Shown: piece by piece, positions 9,285 to 21,299 of the stretch | Position numbering within the stretch: the first letter of the stretch is position 1 | Layout of the letters: each line of letters begins with the position of its first letter | Made by a program: the position numbers and the translations under genes | Assembly (NCBI GenBank): GCA_003194525.1 | Contig: NBIV01000260.1 | Location: 51,101-115,100, forward strand | Reading direction: 5' to 3' | Length of the DNA stretch: 64,000 nucleotides | Source: Gracilariopsis chorda | Lineage: Eukaryota > Rhodophyta > Florideophyceae > Gracilariales > Gracilariaceae | Notes under the pieces: model-generated | Databases searched by the model: none | The model's input: the letters and a program-made list of their open reading frames with translations, nothing else | What the model was told of the DNA's origin: nothing

Positions 9285-10321
9285 TGAAGACGCCATTTTG
9301 GTGGCAAAAATAGCGCGGCGATTACAAGCCAAAATAAAACAAAAACAATAGCCTCTTCGTAGCAAAACAAGGAGCGCTAGCCACCAACAATGACCAACTG
9401 TGGGCCTTCAAACCACCGAAGTAGACAAACGTAAACAACAACCGAATAACGGGACGACTCAGAGCGATTCCAAGTCAAACACCTGCGATTAGTCCACAAT
9501 AAATCTCACGCTGAATGGCTTGATCAACGAATCCTTTTCTCGTTGAACACAGCAGCCCAAAAAAAGTATAAAAATAAGTATGAACGATCCAGAGGCACTT
9601 CTCCAGGATCAAACAGATAAAAACTTAAAGAAAAAAGGAGAAACCAAGGCCAAGAAACACCAAGATATGGAGGGTTGTTGGTTGGAGGCCGTGACCACGG
9701 GCCGGCCAAAGTAAAGTAGTTGAAAGACCCCAGCCCAAGGTTGCTACCCCTACGGACAGGACTGCTGATGCTGGTTGAAGCCTGGGGTTTGGGGTTGAGC
9801 TGGGAGGTGTTGTGGCTGGAGTTGGAGCAGAAGCCAACTTCCGGCGCCTTTTATAGACAAAAAAAAGCCAGGAACTAACTCTAGCTAAGAGTAGTGCCAT
9901 AACATGCCAGCTTGGCATTAGATTCTAATCAATCCTCTAGACTACACGCGCATACGCAGCGCATATACTTGCGTGTCTAGCCTACAGCGTAAGCATAATT
10001 TATACTCATAACAATAGACATGATAGCTAGCTACGACCACAAACCACAACTCTTGACGTTGGAAGCCCTTTTTGTAGCCAACAATTGCACCAGCGGTAAG
10101 CAATAATATTATGCCCGACAGCGGTGAAGAGTTCCGTAGGAGTAATATAGAGTACAGAAGAACACTCCAGATTCAACTGGAGGGTTCTGTAGGCGTAGCC
10201 ATTATTAATTAGTGGCAACAGGCAGTCCATCCTTGCTGCCAACAGCGACCCACCCATACACGTCGCAAAGTTTCTTCCGTAAACTTTACGTGTGCACGAC
10301 ACGCGTCGAACACACTTCACA
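9285..10321 (-). repeat. 3' LTR of the first retrotransposon
   Basis: 1,037 bp, starting TGAAGACGCC and ending CTTCACA on the plus strand. It contains the LTR TATA box TATAAAAGG (minus strand) at 9847-9855. Confidence 0.95.
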
Positions 10322-10332
10322 CTCCCCTCCTT
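10322..10332 (-). other. Polypurine tract of the first retrotransposon
   Basis: On the minus strand AAGGAGGGGAG lies immediately before the 3' LTR (which begins TGTGAAG), the expected place for the plus-strand primer of reverse transcription. Confidence 0.85.
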
Positions 10333-10386
10333 AGCGGTCGCTTCCCCGGGCGACCAAGAACCAATAGACTGACATGACTGTGGGTT

Positions 10387-13300
10387 CTAGACAGGGCGAA
10401 AACTGAAGGTGAATGGTATGTCCATGCGGTTTTGATCTGGCTCATAGCTTAGCACAAACTGACGGCCACTCCTTAACTGCGCCAAGAATTCTGTAGTTTC
10501 ACGCGGGTACGTCTTTTCTGGCGGTAAGTGTCCGTACTGTCCCACGACAAAATGATAGAGATAAGTTACGAACTCAACACCTATAACCTGTCCAATGGCG
10601 GTGTGAAGATGATCAATCAACGACAGAAGCGTCTGAAAGGTGTCCGGCCTGAGATAGGGTCCATAAAGCTTGTAGATTGACAAACACAAATGCAGAAGTT
10701 TCCACACAACCTTCTCACGAACATGCCCGGGTTCACCAAGCGGTGCGAGCCAGGCAGATATTGGTCTTCCAGCAACGAAAAGCATTTCCAGGTTATCATC
10801 TTGGTCGCAAAGGCCGTAGTTGACCATCATCGGTAATACGATCGGGTTGGATCCCAAATCTACCATATATTCCTCTTCCTTATGGTGAAGCACCATATTC
10901 ACGCGCATGTTTTTCCTGTCTGTATCGGTACAGCACTTCCGACCATGTACGACGACGCAGGATGATGAGTTAGGTTGGCGTGGGTTGTAAAGCATCAGGC
11001 GGCGTGTGTGAATTCCTTCCCGAGTGAAGTGGTTTCCTTCTGAGATGAGTTCGTAGCGTGGTTGTTTAGATTTGACTACACGGCAGGGTCCGTAATACTT
11101 TGATCTGAACGCAGGCCATTTCACGTTCGAGTTCAGAGCCTTTCCACGCATCACCAACACCTGATCCCCTACCCGAAACCTGTGTCCGTACTTCTTGTTA
11201 TCTTCGCGGATTGGTTGCGGTACAACTCGTTGAGCGCGGTGAGCTAACGCCGCCAAAACTTCCACCCGACGATGAAGCGGAGTAGACACACGAAGCAAAG
11301 TGACCGGATCGGAGGGATGCATGCGTGGCATTGTTCCGTAAAGGAATTCAAAGGGTGAATGTCCTTCTCTCATTTTGCGGCGTCTATATCCGTACAAAAC
11401 GTTTGGTATCGCTTCATCCCACTGCATATTTCCACTTGTGACAACCTTTGCCAATGAATGTTTAATAGTGCCGACCATTCTCTCAGCACGCCCGTTCGAC
11501 ATAGGGGCGTATGCAAGAGTCGGTTTCCATTGGATCCCCTTGCTCTCAACGAACTACTGCACCGCTTTTGCCATGAACGACGTGGCATTGTCCGATACGA
11601 TTACACGGGGAAAGCCAAAGGGGTCAATGATCTGGGTCCTGATAAAATCGAGCACCACCGCAGCCGTAGAGTTTGGGGTGGCCACGGCTATAGGCCAGCC
11701 AGTCAGGTGCTCCACCCCAACGAGCATGAACTTGTTTCCGGCCATTGTGACCGGGAAAGGGCCAGCAAAATCCAAAGAAAATACATGAAATATTCCGGTC
11801 AACGGAAAACGCTGCCCGGCTTGGTAGGATGTCAGAGGTTTTGATAGTTGACATTCCTTGCAGCTTTTGACGTAATTCGATATTTTTGCAATGAGGCCAC
11901 GCCACCAGAATCGATCCGTGACAAACTTTCTCGTAGCCGCGAAGTCCCAATGTCCCATGTCGTCATGAAACATCCTTAGCAATGGCTCACGCTCCTCAAC
12001 GGATGGAACGGCACGCAAGCCATCAGGCGTTTTTCGAAACAATCTTCTTTCCCAGACAACAAATTTTCCTGAGTTTCTCTTTACTGCAATCCTCAACTTG
12101 GTGTCGGGCTCTTCGAAAGGCATGCCGCTGATGTGGCGTGCAATGTTGGCGTAGTAGGGCTCCAGCCCATGAACGTACCCTGCATCCTGCACATTCAGCA
12201 CCTCAACGGCCTGATCTGCGGCTTCTTTGCAGTCAGCAAAACGTGAGAGGTAATCAGCAGCAGAGTTCCGAGCGCCAGGCCTGTACACGATGTCAAACTC
12301 GTATTCGGCAAAGAGGTCGAGCCAGCGAGCCAGGCGGCCGTGCACGTCTTTCTTCTTGAACACATAGCTCAGTGCTTGGTGATCAGTAACCAGCTGAAAC
12401 GGAGCGGCTCCGAGTAGGTAAATACGAAACTTCTTCCGGGCGAAAACCACCGCCAGAGCTTCCTTTTCACATACGGAGTACCTCTTTTCGGCCTCGCTCA
12501 TCGTCCTGCTAGCGAACTGAACGGGATGGAACATCCCATCTTCTTTCTTCTGTGACAGAACCGCGCCTACGGCAACAGATGAGGCATCCGTTTCGACGCG
12601 GAAAGGCGCTCTGTAGTCTGGGAACCTCAATACCGGCAGACTGGTGAGCTTTTCCTTAAGCCCCCGAAATGCCACCAGCATTTCATCCGTGAAGGTAAAC
12701 TTCTTCTTTTTTGAGGTTGCAGCATGTAGTACGCCTGCAATTCCCGAAAAATTGCGAATAAAGCGCCTGTAATACCCCGCGAGCCCGAGAAAACTTCTCA
12801 GCTCAGTCACTGTCCTCGGCTCAGGTGCCTTGTGTATGGCCTCTACCTTGGTCGGGTCCACCGATACAACTTCTCTGTCCACGACGTGCCCTAGCAATGA
12901 AATACTGGACTGCACAAAGCTGCATTTAGCTATTTTCAGCTTAAGTCCGTGTATGGCGATCGTCTGTAGCACATTCGTGATATGCTGTATATGTTCCTCC
13001 AGTGTACGCGAGAAGATGACAACATCGTCGATATAGACTCTGACATACTCATGCTCGTCGAGGATGGTGTCCATCATTCTTTGGAAGGTTGCTGGGGCAT
13101 TCATAAGTCCGAAAGGCATTACCTCGAATTGAAAAGTTCCCTGTCGGCAGACGAATGTAGTCATTTCCTTGCATTCTGGGGACATGCGAATCTGCCAGTA
13201 CCCCGAGAAAAGGTCCAGAGTCGTGAAGAAAGAATTTCCTCTGAGTTCGTCGAAGATCTGTTCCATATGAGGGAGTGGCCACCTATCCGCTTTCATTCTC

Positions 13301-16300
13301 TTATTCAGAGTACGATAGTCCACACAGAACCGTGGCTGGCCATCTTTCTTTGTGGAAATAACGACTGGGAATGACCACGCCGAGCGGGCGGGGGTGATAA
13401 TTCCTGCAGACAACATATTTTCCACTTCCTGCTTGACAACCTTGTCATGCATTGGTGGAAGACGGCGGACTGATGACGATATTGGCGCATCGTTGCTCAG
13501 CAAAAACTCGTGCATGATAGGAACATCCGAGGGACGCAGGTCGTCCAGGGACCATGCTACTCCTCTTAAGTCTTGGAGAGCATCTGCAATCTCTCCTTGC
13601 ACTGTTGCGGGGAGGTGGGTTAACCTGTCCAGGATGCGCCCATCATGCTCGAGGCCTTCCTCTTCCTTTCGTATCACTTCGGCGTACTCTGACTCATGGT
13701 TATTCATGTCCTCTACCAGGAGATCAGGGAGCTCTTCTTCGCCACCTTCTTTAGCGGTAGCATCCGGGTCCGTATACACGAGTTCTTCCCCTTGATCCCC
13801 ATTCTCGCCATCCCTCTCTGATACATCTGCCTGGAATGACGAAGAGTTTGGCCCGCTCCCATCTTCACTGTTGTCGTGCATTTTTCTCCCGTCTCCTCGA
13901 CTAGGGCCCCTATGAAGCGGTACAGGTACCGGCTCCTCCTGTGCGTCGCCATTGTATGTAAGCACAGGTCCATTGTTTTCATCTCTTATTATGACAAATC
14001 TTCCCCCGACTGGTAGCTCACTAGAATCAATCGGGAGTGGATCTCCGGGCTGCAGCCGTGGGAAGCGACGATATACCCGAATGTTCAGGCTCTCACTCGG
14101 CTGGTCGGGCCCAGAGTCCTGGAGCAAAACTGTTTCGTCTCTGATGGGGATGTATAACGTCTGGTCGGGAGGAACCGAATGACCCAAGGAGTCTGTGGAG
14201 TCGTCTTCCTCCACTGCATCCTCGTACCGCCTTTCACCTTCGCTCCCACCTTCCTCGTGAACGCTATGGCTCCCGACGTGATTAGTAAACCGATCACAGA
14301 AAAGTACTTCTCCTTGTACCCTCTCAGATCGCATGTATCCCGGAACATCGTCTCCGTTGATAAGCGAAGGCGGATCTTGCTGGGCATCTCCCTCGGTATT
14401 GTCTGGCTCCATCTCAACGACCAGGACATTATGTACTCCGCCTCCTTCACTATCGGCCTCGTCTATGTTGAGGTACTTGTTCTCTTCGTAACCGTCGGGC
14501 AAAGGAGAGGTGACATAGGTGCCATTGGCGAAGGCAGCGATTAGGTCCTCCTCGTCAGACTCCGACTCGTCTGGAGCCGCATCCGAGTTTGAAGTAAAAT
14601 CGTCGCTATCCGTGTCTGACCATGCGATGAGGTCTTCCAGGTCCGAGCGTTCGTAGTCGAGACCCAGGGTGACTGGTTTTCCGTCAAGGTTCAACGTCAC
14701 CTCCTGGTTTCCCAGGTCCAGTCGGGCCTGCATCGTCTCCAGAGCTGGACACCCAATTATCACTTCAAACGGAGTTCCATTTAGGACGAGAAAGTCTACA
14801 GGAACTCGGACAGGACCAAACTTGACTGGAATCTGCCGTAGCGCGCCTATGACGTTCGAAGAAACGCCGTCGGCCGTAGTGATCTTCTTTGGGGTATGAG
14901 CAAGCTCCAGAGAGAGGCGCTGACACAGTTCGGCGGACATCAGTTTTTGCACTGCTTCCGAGTCCAGAAGCGCTTGAGCCACTGTACCATAGACCTTGAT
15001 CGGTATTACTTTCAGCCTCTTCACGGTTCGTAGGGTTTGTGCCACCGCTACTTTCCGGCCCGTCCTTCCCGACAAGATGCGTCTAATATCTTTCTTGGCG
15101 TCATCTGCATCTCCACGGATGAGCTGTCCAAATGTGATGCCCGTGGAGGAGTTAGCAAGCTCCTCCACGACATTGTACTTTCCGGCGTGCTCCTGAAGTC
15201 GAACCTTACTAGTCTGCTTCCAATTCACGGGCTTCTTTGCTTTTGAGACAGTTTTGCGATGCGCCTTGGTCGGCTTCAAGGCCTCTATGTTATCTCGATG
15301 CCTACCATCTGGGTGTAGCAACGCCGACATGTCCATTGTCCTGTACATGCGAGCTTGTTTGGCGACTGGGGCGCCATCCGCCGTACGCTTTGTGGTAGCA
15401 ACGAGGTCTTCAACCCCTTCTCCCGGGTGCACCGTAACGACTCCAACCTGGTTCAACTTGGAGCCATGCACTTGGCTGGAGGGAGCAGGCTGACCGGAAC
15501 GGGCCCTGAGACGAAGCTCAGCACCGGATTCGTCAAGGGCATTCTTCAACCGGCCCTCACCAGAGGGTTTTTTCCAACAGGTGGACACTGAGTGCCCTAC
15601 CTTTCCGCAGTACGCACACCGAGTGTCACGGTGAGGATTGAGGCTGCACCGGCCCGCATAGTGTCCGGGGTGCTGGCAGTAGGAGCACAGCTGTTCTTGG
15701 TCGCTTCGTGGACCAGAAGACTTGTTCTTTTTGACCAATAACGAGAGCTGAGCGATCTGATCAGTGATTTGATCAACTCGTTTTCCTAGAGCGTCCGAGG
15801 CTGAAGCTTCTGCTCGGTTTTCTCCGCGGAGGATCTTCTTTGGGGGTGAGAGGACATGTAGGGCACCATGAGACCCCAAAACTTTCCTTCTGGCGACGAA
15901 AGAGCGCACTAGCTTCCTCAGGGATTCGTAGTCACTCGCACCCCGAAAGACAACGAATTGCGCCAGGTCCCCAAACTCCATCACGGCGTTGCGAAGAAGT
16001 CCAAACCTTGCCTTCTCATTGAATCCCGCCTTCTCAAAGCAGGTATCCATACGCTTCAGTGATCCCAGAAGATCCCCGTAGTCTAAGCGTGAAGATACCG
16101 CCTGGCGGATATTCTCCTCGGGCTCCTCAGCGGATCCGAAGCGCTCCAGAAACACGGCTCTAACGACGGCATAGTCGCGAGCCTCTTCACTGAGCTCTCC
16201 ATCGAGAGCAAAATTGCCATAATAGAACTCGAACGCTTCCCCTTACAAGTATCCAAGTAGATCCAAGGCGCTGTCTTCGTCCGACTTGCCGCGTGTAGCG

Positions 16301-16413
16301 ACGTTTTCGCAGTAGAAAAAAAACTTCCGGATGTCCACTGAACACCCATCGAAAGAGAGCCCACTCCCTTCCGGGAAAGCAGACCCTGGCCGGGAGTACC
16401 ATGAAGACGCCAT
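10387..16413 (-). pseudogene. gag-pol polyprotein of the first Ty3/gypsy element, interrupted by two stop codons
   Basis: One continuous frame of about 2,009 codons from the ATG at 16413 to the stop at 10387, broken by TAA at 16243-16245 (Gag) and TAG at 11554-11556 (integrase, between the second Asp and the Glu of the DDE triad). Domains in order: Gag with two CX2CX4HX4C zinc knuckles (about 15687-15577); retropepsin, where the loop reads LLDSEA instead of DSG or DTG (14956-14964); a very acidic linker of about 1 kb; reverse transcriptase with the YIDD box at 13024-13035; RNase H (TDASS, TDHQAL); integrase with an HHCC zinc site and a GPY-like YYGPCRVV. About 180 further residues after the GPY region match nothing I know. 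RT, RNase H and most of integrase look intact. Confidence 0.9.
16382..16401 (-). other. Primer binding site of the first retrotransposon
   Basis: The internal sequence directly after the 5' LTR begins TGGTACTCCCGGCC on the minus strand. A leading TGG (complement of the tRNA CCA end) is the hallmark of a tRNA primer site. I cannot say from memory which tRNA matches. Confidence 0.7.
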
Positions 16414-17439
16414 TTTGGTGGCAAAAATAGCGCGGCGATTACAAGCCAAAATAAAACAAAAACAATAGCCTCTTCGTAGCAAAACAAGGAGCGCTAGCCA
16501 CCAACAATGACCAACTGTGGGCCTTCAAAACACCGAAGTAGACAAACGTAAACAACAACCGAATAACGGGACGAGTCAGAGCGATTCCAAGTCCAACACC
16601 TGCGATTAATCCACAATAAATCTCACACTGAATGGCTTGATCAACGAATCCTTTTCTCGGTGAACACAGCAGCCCAAAACAAAGTATAAAAATAAGTATG
16701 AACGATCCAGAGGCACTTCTCCAGGATCAAACAGATAAAAACTTAAAGAAAAAAGAAGAAACCAAGGCCAAGAAACACCAAGATATGGAGGGTTGTTGGT
16801 TGGAGGCCGTGACCACGGGCCGGCCAAAGTAAAGTAGTTGAAAGACCCCAGCCCAAGGTTGCTACCCCTACGGACAGGACTGCTGATGCTGGTTGAAGCC
16901 TGGGGTTTGGGGTTGAGCTGGGAGGTGTTGTGGCTGGAGTTGGAGCAGAAGCCAACTTCCGGCGCCTTTTATAGACAAAAAAAAGCCAGGAACTAACTCT
17001 AGCTAAGAGTAGTGCCATAACATGCCAGCTTGGCATTAGATTCTAATCAATCCTCTAGACTACACGCGCATACGCAGCGCATATACTTGCGTGTCTAGCC
17101 TACAGCGTAAGCATAATTTATACTCATAACAATAGACATGATAGCTAGCTACGACCACAAACCACAACTCTTGACGTTGGAAGCCCTTTTTGTAGCCAAC
17201 AGTTGCACCAGCGGTAAGTAATAATATCATGCCCGACAGCGGTGAAGAGTTCCGTAAGAGTAATATAGAGTACAGAAGAACACTCCAGATTCAACTGGAG
17301 GGTTCTGTAGGCGTAGCCAATATTAATTAGTGGCAACAGGCAGTCCATCCTTGCTGCCAACAGCGACCCACCCATACACGTTGCAAAGTGTCTTCCGTAA
17401 ACTTTATGTGTGCACGACACGCGTCGAACACACTTCACA
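16402..17439 (-). repeat. 5' LTR of the first retrotransposon
   Basis: 1,038 bp, nearly identical to the left copy. TATAAAAGG on the minus strand at 16965-16973 predicts transcription starting near 16,940. The last 12 bases of the LTR (16413-16402) already contain the first codons of the gag frame (ATG GCG TCT TCA). Confidence 0.95.
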
Positions 17440-17859
17440 ATTACGTCTGCAAAATGTTATCATTAGGGATACACTACGTAACTACAGTGAAACACATAAA
17501 AACCGTAGAAGACTACAATAAAAAAAGGTTACACACTCTACTTTGTTTTCTACAGACCCCAGTATCTCAAAATTGGGTCATGGCCAACTTTTGGCCATCT
17601 TATGCTGCGAACGCCCTTAAATTGCTGCCTAAGCAACCTTGCAATCCCAACAAGTCATTGGCGCTGCGCCCAGTACTCCCCCTCATATCAAAAGTGACGA
17701 CAATTTTATCTCTCAAAGCTAAATCATTGACATTTTCTACCAGCAAAAAGTGTCTAAAAGCCCACTTTAAATGACAACTTTTAATGCGTCAGAATTTCAA
17801 CAGGTCTGGAATTTCTTCTCAATTTTGAATGTTATAAACTAGAACCTGGATCGTTGACA
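17440..17859. other. AT-rich flank of the LTR element
   Basis: No gene recognised. It may belong to the non-coding part of the decayed DNA transposon that follows. Confidence 0.35.
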
Positions 17860-19313
17860 GACATTTTTAGTTTTTGGAGGGATTTTTTTTATAATGCTGA
17901 AAGTGGTAAACATGGTGAAAAATGTGACTTTCTGGAAAGTATTTTTAAAATGAAAACCACTACGTTTGAACGTGTAATCAACAAATTTATCGATATTGTT
18001 GCAAAGCACGTTACCGGCAGAGTGTTTTAGAAACCCGCGTCTATTGGTCTATGCAAAGCATTATCGAGAGAAATAAGGAAGTGAAACATATTATGTATGG
18101 ACACTACGCTATTGATTGTACTTTTTAGCAAGTTTATCGTCCATTCGGAAGTGTTGAAAAACGGAAAAAATATTTATTGGAAAACGTAAGCTTGAAGGAT
18201 TTAGGGTTGAAGTGTCTGTGCTATGGAGTGATCTGGCAATCTCTCCATTATAATGATTTATTCCTCTATGAGGGGGGTGTTCTTGATTGAATGGAGGCGT
18301 TGCGCCACAAATTCGTCTTGCACGCCCCCGTTTGCGCATGCAAATAGCCCATTTGGCGCAACGCCTCCCTACCATTTAAAAAATTCAGCAGCAGCAGCGG
18401 CAGCAAAGCTTCCTGCTTACTGGCTGGCACTCCCATAATGACTGCAGTGCCATCTAGTTACACAAAGCAACGTGTCGCGCTTTCTCATCATTGGCTGGCA
18501 CTGCAGTCAATTTAGGCACCTAAACCCAAATCCCTACGGCTCCACATACTCTCAGTGCCGCGGCGCCCCGTGGTTCTACGAGCGCTATTGCGAGCGCAAG
18601 CGAGCAAAGTGCTCGGAGAGCCTCCGAACGCTACTAAATACACAAAGCTACAAAACCAACGCGGCGCGCAGCGCCGCCCACGGCCGAAGGCCGTTTCCAC
18701 TTGTTGAATGTTCTAATCATTACCCTGGACCAGTAGCGAATGTTGTTATTCTACATGAAAATTTTGAAAACTTTCATGCAGTTTCTTTGAAAAAGAGCAA
18801 TTCGGAGAGGAGTATTACAGACTTTGAAAGTTTACCTGATGAGGACGAAGGTGACTGGGCTGTGGTCTTAGACAAAAGATATCAGGGAGGAAAGGAATTT
18901 TGCAGAGCTTCACTTCCCAAAAGGGTGCCAAGAAACGGGTTGCTTAGTTTGGATGAGGAAAGTGAAAATAAGAAATTTCATGGGATCGGACTATCGTCGA
19001 AAATTATTTCTGTCACCTGAGCAGTTTGTGGTATATTTTATCTTTCAAATTTAGGTGGAACGAAAAATTGTATGACAAAATTTTTAGGGTTTGTCGTGGA
19101 ATGACAAACATGCATGTAACTTTGCATCCGCTACGAAACATGGATGTAGAATTTTATGTGCATGTCATGAACAGACAGTATGCTTTAGGGGAGGATATTG
19201 GAAAAAAGAGGAGATTGGCTATTCAGAAATGTCGCGAAACGTGGCACCGCCGCTTTAACATTCATTTTCGTACCTTTGCAAGCAATGAAAAGACGTTAGA
19301 TCTGCGTTGTTGA
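17860..19313 (+). pseudogene. Decayed DDE transposase (Harbinger/DDE_Tnp_4-like), frameshifted and split by an insertion
   Basis: Pieces in three frames line up with one DDE transposase of the kind common in algae and oomycetes. MKTTTFERVINKFIDIV (from 17950) is an N-terminal helix. Then come YAIDCTF with the first catalytic Asp followed by a stop codon, QVYRPFGSVEKRKKYLLE, and KRKLEGFRVEVSVL in another frame. After about 460 bp of unrelated sequence the protein resumes at 18706: ECSNHYPGPVANVVIL, where the second Asp appears as Asn; VLDKRYQGGKEFCRASLPKR; then, after a shift near 18,980, DRTIVENYF with the catalytic Glu, RWNEKLYDKIFRVCRGMTNM and LHPLRNMD. I find no intact reading frame, so the copy is dead. 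The family call rests on remembered motif order. Confidence 0.6.
18244..18703. repeat. Insertion inside the transposase relic, with a 15-bp inverted repeat
   Basis: The transposase frames stop near 18,243 and resume at 18,706. In intact relatives these two blocks are only about ten residues apart, so roughly 460 bp were inserted. The insert is GC-richer than its host, and holds a perfect 15-bp inverted repeat (ggaggcgttgcgcca at 18293-18307 and its complement at 18354-18368) and two copies of a ggctggcact motif. It looks like a MITE or other small non-autonomous element; its exact ends and target duplication are not clear. Confidence 0.45.
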
Positions 19314-20467
19314 TTGGCATATACGTAATTTGGAGTTTCAGTGGTTGTTTAGCTAACAATGCTAGTAATACACTTTGTGATAAGTTTATGAGTACATGAA
19401 TTGTTTGCATTACATGCGGTGCTGTGCACAACCTGCGCATTAACTCGATATCAACGCAAATTCAAGCTCTGTGCAGTTCAGTAGAGTAATTTGTTTGTAT
19501 TATTAGTGGGTGCAGGCAGAAAAGAACAGATAGACAGAAGACCAAATTTGAGCAAATAAAAAAAATGCCAAGCAGGTTAACTTTTGGCAGCGTCCATGCC
19601 AAATGTTGCATTTAGAATTGGACCTTCGAAGTGCGATTCAACCCACCACACTGTCCACTATATTCTATCTGAGGGCAAAAGTCTGCAATATGCACCATCG
19701 CCTGAAAAAAGCCCCGTCTGGCGGCTTGTATTGCGCCTCATTCTACTTGTTTGGATGTTGCTCTCGAGATCCGCAAGTCTCTTCGAAAGCACTAACGATT
19801 CCACAAGAACTCACAGCATAAACGCCAGTGACTATTGCACCCGACTCTGTGCACAAAGTACACGCAGTAGAAAATTGTCTTACATGTAGTTTTGGAAACC
19901 TGCAAGAACTTTCCCACTCTTTATTGGGGTCTATTTAGATTTTATGTTACGCGGTTGTCTCGTGAGTGATAATTACATTCCAGTCAATGCTTTAGATTGA
20001 AAAGAGGTTATGAAAGTGGATAGTAGCGCCAAGGCGGTCAGGGGCAAAATGGTGGACTGGGAGGCCATGACTAAAGCTAACGACTCGTACAGCAAACTGA
20101 CATTCGTGCATGAAGCGGTCTTATGCACGGTTTATGGGGTTTTTGGGGCTCGGTATGTGCTAGAAACGATATGGCTTGCTTGTGATTTGGGCACCAGTAT
20201 TCGTTGCTACGGTCTGGAATGGTATTTCTGAGTTTTCTTTCAGCGCGCTAAAAATTCGATGGCCTAGTAATCTGGAAAGTTTTGTAAGCACCGAGTAGAT
20301 CAATATTCATTTTGTTTTGAATTATAAATAAGCAGTACATTTTACTAATCCTTTCGAGAAGGACATTCCGAAACATATTACTTATTGTGGACATTCCAGC
20401 ACTGAAGCTTCTCTTGTTTTGTACTGCCCAAGTACAAAGAGAAGATTTCTTTTGTTGAAATATAAAA
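19314..20467. other. AT-rich region, no gene seen
   Basis: Probably the remaining 3' part of the decayed DNA transposon plus anonymous sequence. A plus-strand 101-codon frame at 19584-19889 shows no family features. Confidence 0.4.
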
Positions 20468-20472
20468 CAAAG

Positions 20473-21299
20473 TGAAGTGCAACGCCCTCAGGGAGGGATT
20501 CTTCGTACTTGATCGTTTTCCCGATATTATCGGTTGTGTAGTGTGTATATGAACTACGCCCCACAATGGTGGGTATGGACACGTGGGACACGGTTTTGGG
20601 TCGATTGGCGGTTGGCCACAGTAGTGGATGTTGCCACGAAATGTGGAGTATTTTAGTTAATATTATTTATTATTTTCACACCCATTTCTGGGAAGCTAGT
20701 ACTTAGTGCGACGGCACCCTGCCGTCGCACCAGTAAACCTTCCCCAACAAGGGACCCCAACCTGGGGAATTGGCTCTAGTTGTTGCCGCTTGCGCGCGTA
20801 CTCTACTCCTCCTTGGAGGGAAACGCCGTAAACCACGGGACATCTATTCCCCTTGCACATCTAAAGAAGCCCATCCTTGGGAGTATAATCGTTCCAATCA
20901 TATTGGTGTTTCGCCCTGTATAGGGAGTCCTGTCCACCGGCATTGCCGTATCTGTTCGTCGCTCTCGCGACTCACATCGTCCTCTCTTCCTCCTCTTGGC
21001 CCTTCCTTTCCCCCCTTTTTAGGGTAGCACCTCCCGGTATCCGCGGCCCTCGTGTGTGCATCCGCCCACACGCCCCCACTTACGTGGAAACATACCTCTA
21101 CGGAGGATCACACCCCGCTCACGCTGATACCGATTCTTCGCCTTCACCTCCCTGCGCGAGTCACGACAGGTGTCCCTGGTCTTACAAACCGGCTTCGCCG
21201 TGACACCTCTGGGAGGGCTCTACCCAACTGGGTTCACCTCGTGAGAGGAAGATCCCGAACGTCTTTCGGTGTTTTTCCCCTTTGGGGCATTGCACCACA
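20473..21299 (+). mobile_element. Solo LTR of the second (chromovirus) family, target duplication CAAAG
   Basis: 827 bp starting TGAAGTGCAACGCC and ending TTGCACCACA. It is the reverse complement of the LTR at 55901-56708 with close similarity along its whole length, so it is a solo LTR of that family, sense strand plus. It is flanked by a perfect 5-bp duplication CAAAG (20468-20472 and 21300-21304). This shows loss of the internal region by LTR-LTR recombination after insertion. It contains the conserved family hairpin at 20706-20730. Confidence 0.92.
20706..20730 (+). other. LTR stem-loop (solo LTR 1)
   Basis: Perfect 10-bp stem GTGCGACGGC / GCCGTCGCAC with a 5-nt loop. The same stem with different loops occurs in the other two LTR copies, at 22119-22143 (one mismatch) and 56451-56475 (perfect). 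Confidence 0.8.

Larger units (their letters stand above)
9285..17439 (-). mobile_element. Ty3/gypsy LTR retrotransposon, nearly complete, gag-pol broken by stop codons
   Basis: An 8.15-kb element transcribed on the minus strand. Its two LTRs (9285-10321 and 16402-17439) differ by about 15 substitutions and one indel counted by eye, about 98% identity, which implies a fairly recent insertion. Both LTRs are bounded TG...CA. The presumed target duplication is ACTAC on the left (9280-9284) and ATTAC on the right (17440-17444), one base different. The domain order along the minus strand is Gag with two zinc knuckles, protease, reverse transcriptase, RNase H, integrase; this order defines Ty3/gypsy (Metaviridae). 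It has a PBS, a polypurine tract and an LTR TATA box. Two in-frame stop codons and a changed protease active-site loop suggest this copy is non-autonomous now. Confidence 0.95.
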
